This document shows positions 59,917 through 64,000 of a DNA stretch of 64,000 nt, one piece after another. A model generated the notes under the pieces. It had not been told where the DNA came from. It was given only the letters and a program-made list of their open reading frames with translations, and ran no database searches. Positions within the stretch are counted from its first letter, which is position 1; every line of letters starts with the position of its first letter. Both the position numbers and the translations under genes were made by a program. The stretch comes from an uncultured Christensenellaceae bacterium (GTDB lineage Bacteria; Bacillota; Clostridia; Christensenellales; Pumilibacteraceae): positions 35,648-99,647 of the forward strand of contig CAJULE010000001.1 of assembly GCA_910587445.1 (NCBI GenBank). The letters run 5' to 3'.

Positions 59917-60596
59917 CGGTTTTGGACGGAGTATCGTTTACGGCAAAGCAAGGCGAAGTAACCGCGCTTATCGGCGAAAGCGGCGGCGGTAAATCTACTG
60001 CGGCTAAACTTGCGGCAAGGTTTTGGGACGTGAACAAAGGTACGGTAACGGTCGGCGGCGTGGACGTGAAAACGGTCGATCCCGAAGAATTGCTGAAAGC
60101 CTACTCGATTGTATTTCAAGACGTAACGCTGTTCAATAATACGGTAATGGAAAACATACGAATAGGTAAAGTCGGCGCAACGGACGAAGAAGTTTTGCGT
60201 GTGGCGCGGCAGGCGCAATGCGACGAATTTGTAGAGAAGTTACCGAACGGCTACAACACCGTGATAGGCGAAAACGGCTCTATGCTGTCGGGCGGCGAAC
60301 GGCAGAGAATATCCATAGCGCGCGCTATGCTCAAAGACGCGCCGATAGTTATTATGGACGAAGCCACCGCATCGCTCGACGCCGAAAACGAAACGGAAGT
60401 ACAACGAGCATTGTCCGCACTCATACAAAACAAGACCGTGCTTATCATAGCGCACCGTATGAGAACGGTAGACGGAGCGGAAAAAATCGTCGTATTGCAA
60501 GGCGGCAAAGTAGCCGAGCAGGGAACACCCAAAGAACTTAAAGCAAAGGGCGGCATATATGCCAAAATGCTTGAATTGCAAAGCACGGGCGCATAA
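59917..60596 (+). pseudogene. 3' half of an ABC exporter gene (ATPase domain only)
   Basis: The frame enters at KTVLDGVSFTAKQGE and holds a whole nucleotide-binding domain: GESGGGKST, Q-loop FQDVTLFNN, signature MLSGGERQRIS and PIVIMDEATASLD, ending NGIY-type KGGIYAKMLELQ. The membrane domain that should come first is missing because the defence remnant occupies its place. There is no start codon with a ribosome-binding site, only an in-frame TTG. It resembles the ATPase of the second subunit in heterodimeric metal/siderophore exporters such as the pair at the right edge. Confidence 0.8.
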
Positions 60597-60613
60597 GCAT
60601 TGTATTGTTATAT

Positions 60614-60643
60614 AAAAACGGGTAGATAAATCTGCCCGTTTTT
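60614..60643 (+). terminator. Terminator after the ABC exporter remnant
   Basis: aaaaacgggtaga pairs with tctgcccgttttt (one G-T pair, loop taaa) and ends in T5. Confidence 0.85.
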
Positions 60644-60761
60644 ATAAGTTTGAGAAATAAAAAAACAATAAAAACTTTCCTTTAATGATATGTGCCAACT
60701 TTACAAATCCAAGAAAATCATATATAATGAAAGTAAGCATAGGCTAACGCAAGGGGTAGTT

Positions 60762-61130
60762 ATGGTCAAATATCAAGAATCAGAAGAAATGTATCTTGAA
60801 ACGATACTGTTACTTAAACAAAAAAGCGCTAACGTCCACGCGATAAACGTAGCGGAAGAACTCGGTTATTCCAAGCCGTCGGTGTCAAACGCATTAAAAT
60901 CCCTTGTAAGTAAAGGATATTTGACGATAGGGCAGGACGGTGTGCTTCATTTAACCGAAGAAGGGAAGAATAAAGCGGAAGGCATATACGAACGCCATAC
61001 CGTCATAACGAAATTGCTTGAAATAACAGGTGCAAGTCACGAAATTGCAGAGGAAAATGCTTGCCGAATCGAACACGTCATAACGCCCGAACTATTTGAG
61101 GTATTGAAAAAGTTTGTAAAAAATGGTTAG
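60762..61130 (+). CDS. DtxR/MntR-family metal-dependent regulator
   Basis: The 122-residue protein begins KYQESEEMYLETILLLKQKS and has the family helix-turn-helix (VAEELGYSKPSVSNALKSLVSKGYL). The dimerisation helix region follows (GIYERHTVITKLLEITG, with EENACRIEHVITPEL). Metal-binding residues H and E of the second domain are present. Such proteins repress metal uptake or control export in response to Fe or Mn. It has AAGGGG 5 bases before the ATG and a TATAAT box about 35 bases upstream. Confidence 0.88.
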   Translation: MVKYQESEEMYLETILLLKQKSANVHAINVAEELGYSKPSVSNALKSLVSKGYLTIGQDGVLHLTEEGKNKAEGIYERHTVITKLLEITGASHEIAEENACRIEHVITPELFEVLKKFVKNG

Positions 61131-61147
61131 CAACAACTAACTTTCAC

Positions 61148-61212
61148 TTGACATAAAAATTAACTTTGGTTTATAATATATTGCGGAGTTGATAAGCGAC
61201 TCCGCAATTTTT
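61148..61212 (+). promoter_or_regulatory. Promoter followed at once by a terminator-type hairpin
   Basis: TTGACA (61148) and TATAAT (61172) are spaced by 18 bases. ttgcggagt pairs with actccgcaa (61181-61207) and TTTTT follows. The hairpin may end transcription of the DtxR gene, or it may attenuate transcripts started at this promoter. Confidence 0.6.
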
Positions 61213-61271
61213 GTCCGTGAGTTAGTAATGACTTACCGAGCAGAGCAAATACACGATATATTTTTTACGGC

Positions 61272-61293
61272 ATAGTTAGTCTACGCTAACTAT
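61272..61293. promoter_or_regulatory. 22-bp palindromic operator before the second regulator gene
   Basis: atagttag, six bases, then ctaactat form a perfect inverted repeat. Related ttagc/gctaac words lie before both regulator genes, so a DtxR-type protein is the likely ligand. Confidence 0.6.
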
Positions 61294-61316
61294 TGAAAGG
61301 AGAGCGCGTTAAGAAT

Positions 61317-61682
61317 ATGACGGTATCGGAGTTAAGATATTTGATTACTGCTAACGAACTGAATGACGGCGGTAACGGTGCAAGAATGTCCGCAATGGCG
61401 CAAAGGCTAAACGTATCTAAAGTGAGCGTATGCAATGCCGTAGAACGGTTGATTGCAAGCGGCTATTGTTATCACAACGGCAAGAGGGTGTTGCTAACCG
61501 AAAAAGGTTTAAGCGAAATTGCCGATTATCTTGTAGTCATTGATTTTATCGGTGATAAGTTACGGCGGCATTTGGGTACGCCGAAAGACAGAGCGTTTGA
61601 AGAAGCAATCGGCGCGGCGTGTGCGCTCGGTGAAGAAAGTCGTAAAGGCGTGCTGATGTTTGCGAGGGAGAATAAAGTATGA
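61317..61682 (+). CDS. Second DtxR-like winged-helix protein
   Basis: The 121-residue protein has a winged helix (RMSAMAQRLNVSKVSVCNAV, ERLIASGYCYHNGKRVLLTEKG) and then a short helical domain (IDFIGDKLRRHLGTPKDRAF, EEAIGAACALGEESRKGVL) similar in outline to DtxR-type dimerisation domains but poor in metal ligands. It may be a partner or metal-independent variant of the regulator upstream. The AAGGAG site is 14 bases before the ATG. It is coupled to the next gene by a 4-base overlap. Confidence 0.75.
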   Translation: MTVSELRYLITANELNDGGNGARMSAMAQRLNVSKVSVCNAVERLIASGYCYHNGKRVLLTEKGLSEIADYLVVIDFIGDKLRRHLGTPKDRAFEEAIGAACALGEESRKGVLMFARENKV

Positions 61683-62059
61683 AAGACGAACTGAAAGCGT
61701 GGAATAAGGAAAAGAAACTTATTCCCGTGATGATAAAAAAGTATTGCAGAGGTAAGCACAAGACGACAAGAAAAGCGCAGGGGGTCGAGCGCGGCAAGGT
61801 TTGCGCCGAGTGCAGTGAACTTACAGAATATGCGTTATTCAGGCTTTCAATGTGTCCGTTTAAGGTAAACAAAAAGTTTTGCTCGTTTTGCAAAATACAC
61901 TGTTACAAACCCGAAATGCGCGAAAAGATAAAAGCGGTAATGAAATATGCCGGACCGCGTATGCTCTTTACGCATCCTATATTTGCAATCTCACACGTTG
62001 CGCAGATGATTAAATACAAAAAACGTTTGAAAGCGGAGGCAAAAGACAATGATAGATAA
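61679..62059 (+). CDS. YgbA-like nitrous-oxide-stimulated-promoter family protein
   Basis: The 126-residue protein carries the cysteine pattern of the family: IPVMIKKYCRGKHKTT, VCAECSELTEYALFRLSMCPF, FCSFCKIHCYKPEMREKIK. Members are linked to recovery from nitric-oxide stress and bind iron or clusters. Here it is between a DtxR-like regulator and an ABC exporter, which supports a metal- or NO-stress operon. It overlaps both neighbours. Confidence 0.87.
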   Translation: MKDELKAWNKEKKLIPVMIKKYCRGKHKTTRKAQGVERGKVCAECSELTEYALFRLSMCPFKVNKKFCSFCKIHCYKPEMREKIKAVMKYAGPRMLFTHPIFAISHVAQMIKYKKRLKAEAKDNDR

Positions 62060-63767
62060 AGAGTTGTTCAAACTGATAGGCAAGAATAAAAAGTACATCT
62101 TTATTGCTGTTGCCTTGCAAGTTTTGGGACTCGTCGCAAACGTGGGTATCACGGCAAGCATTTGTTGGGCGATTTACTTTGCCATAACGAAAGCCGAGCC
62201 GATTATGTATTTGTATCCCGCGATTTGCGCCGTAGTGGGTATAGCCGTTCGTTATACAATGACAAGACTTACGGGCGATATTAAAGACGTATTGGGCAGG
62301 CGTGTAAAAAAGGATCTGCGCGAACGTACTTACAATAAGATAGTCAAACTCGGCGTTCGTTCCACCGACGGTATGAGTATGGCAGGACTTACGCAAGTGA
62401 GTATGGAGGGCGTGGAGCAACTTGATTTGTATTATTCGAGTTACTTGCCTCAGTTCTTTTTCGCTATGCTTGCGCCGATAATACTTTTCGCTATTTGCGT
62501 GTGGATAGATTGGCGCACCGCGCTTGTTTTGCTTGCTTGCGTACCGCTTATCCCCGTGTCCATTATCGCGGTATCGAAGTATGCAAAAAAGATATTCGCA
62601 AAGTATTGGGGCAAGTACACGTCGATGGGCGATAAATTCCTTGACAGCGTGCAAGGCTTAAAGGAATTAAAGATATTCAAAGCGGACGAAGCCCAGCACG
62701 GCAAGATGAACGAGAGCGCGGAGGAGTTTAGAAAAATCACAATGAAAGTGCTTGTAATGCAACTTGCAAGCACGACGATAATGGACCTCATAGCCTACGG
62801 CGGCGCAGGTGCGGGAATCGCGCTTGCAATTTGCGGTGCGGCGTTTTGGGGATTGTCGCCCATATACGCGCTGTTTCTATGCCTTGTAGCGGTCGAGTTC
62901 TTCCTGCCGCTTCGGGCGTTCGGCTCGGCGTTCCACATTGCGATGAACGGCGCAAGCGCAGGAAAGAAAATCATATCGCTTCTGAATACGCCCGATCCCG
63001 AATGGGGTACGGAGCAAGTGTGCGGAAAGACGATTGAACTCAAAGGCGTTACGTTCTCTTACGACGGAGAGCGCGACGTGCTGAAAAACGTGTCAATGAC
63101 GTTCCCCGAAAAAGGGATGACGGCAATCGTCGGCGAGAGCGGTTGCGGTAAGTCAACCGTAGTCAATATGCTTGTCGGCGCATTCAGACCGAAAAGCGGC
63201 AGCATAACCGTAGGCGACGTTCCGCTTGAAAGACTGTCGCGCGAGAGTTACTATTCGCATCTTGCGGCGGTCAGTTACAACACATACATTTTCAACCAAA
63301 CCGTGCGCGAAAACTTTATGCTTGCAAACAAAGCGGCGACGGACGAACAAATCTATGCCGCGCTTGAATCGGTCAATCTTGCGGAATTTATACGAGAAAG
63401 CGGCGGACTCGACAAAGTAATCACAGAGGACGCGAACAACATTTCGGGCGGTCAGAAACAACGGCTTGCGCTTGCGGTAAATCTCGTTGCCGACAAAGAC
63501 ATTTACGTTTTCGACGAGGCGACAAGCAATATCGACGTCGAAAGCGAAGCGATCATTATGCGGAACATAAAGGCGCTATCGAAGAATAAGAGCGTAATCG
63601 TAATTTCTCACCGCTTGGCGAACGTCGTACCCGCCGACAATATCTACTTTATGGAAAACGGCGAAGTGAAAGAAAGCGGAGCGCACACCGTTCTGATGAG
63701 CGATAAATACGGCTACGAAAAGTTGTTTACCACGCAAAAACAGTTAGAGGAGGGCTACGCAATTTGA
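62049..63767 (+). CDS. ABC exporter, first subunit (membrane and ATPase domain)
   Basis: The 572-residue half-transporter has six transmembrane helices in residues 15-300 (YIFIAVALQVLGLVANVG, IILFAICVWIDWRTALVLLA). The ATPase domain has GESGCGKSTVVN, the signature ISGGQKQRLALA and IYVFDEATSNID. It is of the type found in pairs that export or import siderophores, metals or peptides across the cytoplasmic membrane. A partner subunit begins 136 bases later. Its start overlaps the YgbA-like gene by 11 bases. Substrate unknown; regulator context suggests metal. Confidence 0.9.
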   Translation: MIDKELFKLIGKNKKYIFIAVALQVLGLVANVGITASICWAIYFAITKAEPIMYLYPAICAVVGIAVRYTMTRLTGDIKDVLGRRVKKDLRERTYNKIVKLGVRSTDGMSMAGLTQVSMEGVEQLDLYYSSYLPQFFFAMLAPIILFAICVWIDWRTALVLLACVPLIPVSIIAVSKYAKKIFAKYWGKYTSMGDKFLDSVQGLKELKIFKADEAQHGKMNESAEEFRKITMKVLVMQLASTTIMDLIAYGGAGAGIALAICGAAFWGLSPIYALFLCLVAVEFFLPLRAFGSAFHIAMNGASAGKKIISLLNTPDPEWGTEQVCGKTIELKGVTFSYDGERDVLKNVSMTFPEKGMTAIVGESGCGKSTVVNMLVGAFRPKSGSITVGDVPLERLSRESYYSHLAAVSYNTYIFNQTVRENFMLANKAATDEQIYAALESVNLAEFIRESGGLDKVITEDANNISGGQKQRLALAVNLVADKDIYVFDEATSNIDVESEAIIMRNIKALSKNKSVIVISHRLANVVPADNIYFMENGEVKESGAHTVLMSDKYGYEKLFTTQKQLEEGYAI

Positions 63768-63890
63768 AGGCGTATTCATCACGAAATACTGCGTCGGGCT
63801 TGCATTTTTCTCGGGTCATTTACGACAAGTAAACTCCCCGTCGAAAAACCGCGCCTTCCTTGTCTTTCGTGCGACTACGACTTCAAAGGG
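63768..63890. repeat. Repeat-like insertion between the two ABC exporter genes
   Basis: This non-coding stretch, with words ttcatcacgaaatactgcg, acgacaagtaaactcccc and ccttgtctttcgtgcgacta, looks like a short dispersed intergenic sequence. The word pair ttcatcacgaaata and tttcgtgcg is partly inverted. The genes on either side are otherwise expected to be almost adjacent. No second copy is in this window. Confidence 0.35.
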
Positions 63891-63903
63891 TTGGGAGATA
63901 ATT

Positions 63904-64000
63904 ATGGTTAAAGCAAAGAAAAAGAAATTACGCAGAAGCGGCGCGAAGATTATGGCAAGCCTTATACTTTTGCTCGGCTCTCTCTCTTACATAATGATTT
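63904..64000 (+). CDS. ABC exporter, second subunit, cut by the window end
   Basis: Thirty-two residues are visible: a basic start (MVKAKKKKLRRSGAKIM) and the beginning of the first membrane helix (LILLLGSLSYIMI). GGGAG lies 6 bases before the ATG. This start is typical of the partner subunit in heterodimeric exporters and it follows the first subunit on the same strand. Confidence 0.75.
   Translation, partial: MVKAKKKKLRRSGAKIMASLILLLGSLSYIMI

Overview
The window comes from a low-to-medium GC Gram-positive bacterium, most likely an uncultured gut-type Clostridia. The signs are strong GGAGG ribosome-binding sites, an encoded CCA on the tRNA, lipoprotein and LPxTG-free tail anchors, InlB-type repeat surface proteins, Rho-independent terminators and the dispersed intergenic repeats typical of Clostridia metagenome assemblies. 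The first 35 kb is GC-richer chromosome. From 35.2 kb the composition drops and the content becomes accessory.

Chromosomal part (1-35.2 kb). After the 3' end of tuf come a YetF-type membrane protein, a membrane-anchored repeat protein and an ABC-F ATPase. A tightly packed housekeeping run follows: a Rho-like protein that has lost its ATPase motifs, prephenate dehydratase, SecA, RF2, TsaD, MnmA, an MGMT-family protein, an Mrp-type Fe-S carrier and a zinc-dehydrogenase relative. After a DeoR regulator comes a carbohydrate locus: two GH3 enzymes with permuted domain order, an InlB-repeat lipoprotein with a carbohydrate-binding-like C-terminus, a cytoplasmic GH78 rhamnosidase and a complete rhaB-rhaA-rhaD pathway. 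The two main promoters of this locus share a nearly identical 34-bp upstream box. One of them carries a run of nine G in its spacer.

Accessory part (35.2-59.9 kb). A tRNA-Thr(GGU) gene is followed by a 10.6-kb integrative element bounded by a 39-bp perfect direct repeat of the tRNA 3' half. It carries integrase and excisionase, a Fic protein, an AbiE toxin-antitoxin pair, an InlB-repeat metallopeptidase and an AT-rich two-gene unit with a C39/papain-like cysteine peptidase that I could not assign to a known system. Directly adjoining is a second element with its own tyrosine recombinase, LexA-like repressor, sigma-like protein and a filamentous-phage (inovirus) morphogenesis cluster: adsorption-like protein, second membrane protein, Zot ATPase, small proteins, a Rep with its catalytic core deleted and two large origin- or packaging-like hairpins. 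Beyond it lie a SLOG protein and a broken defence operon (PAPS-reductase-like, DUF4007, truncated ATPase).

Right part (59.9-64 kb). The defence operon ends abruptly inside the 3' half of an ABC exporter gene. Then follow two DtxR-like regulators, a YgbA-like cysteine-rich protein and a heterodimeric ABC exporter whose second subunit runs off the window, suggesting metal- or stress-responsive export.

All calls rest on reading the sequence and recalled family knowledge; no search was run.
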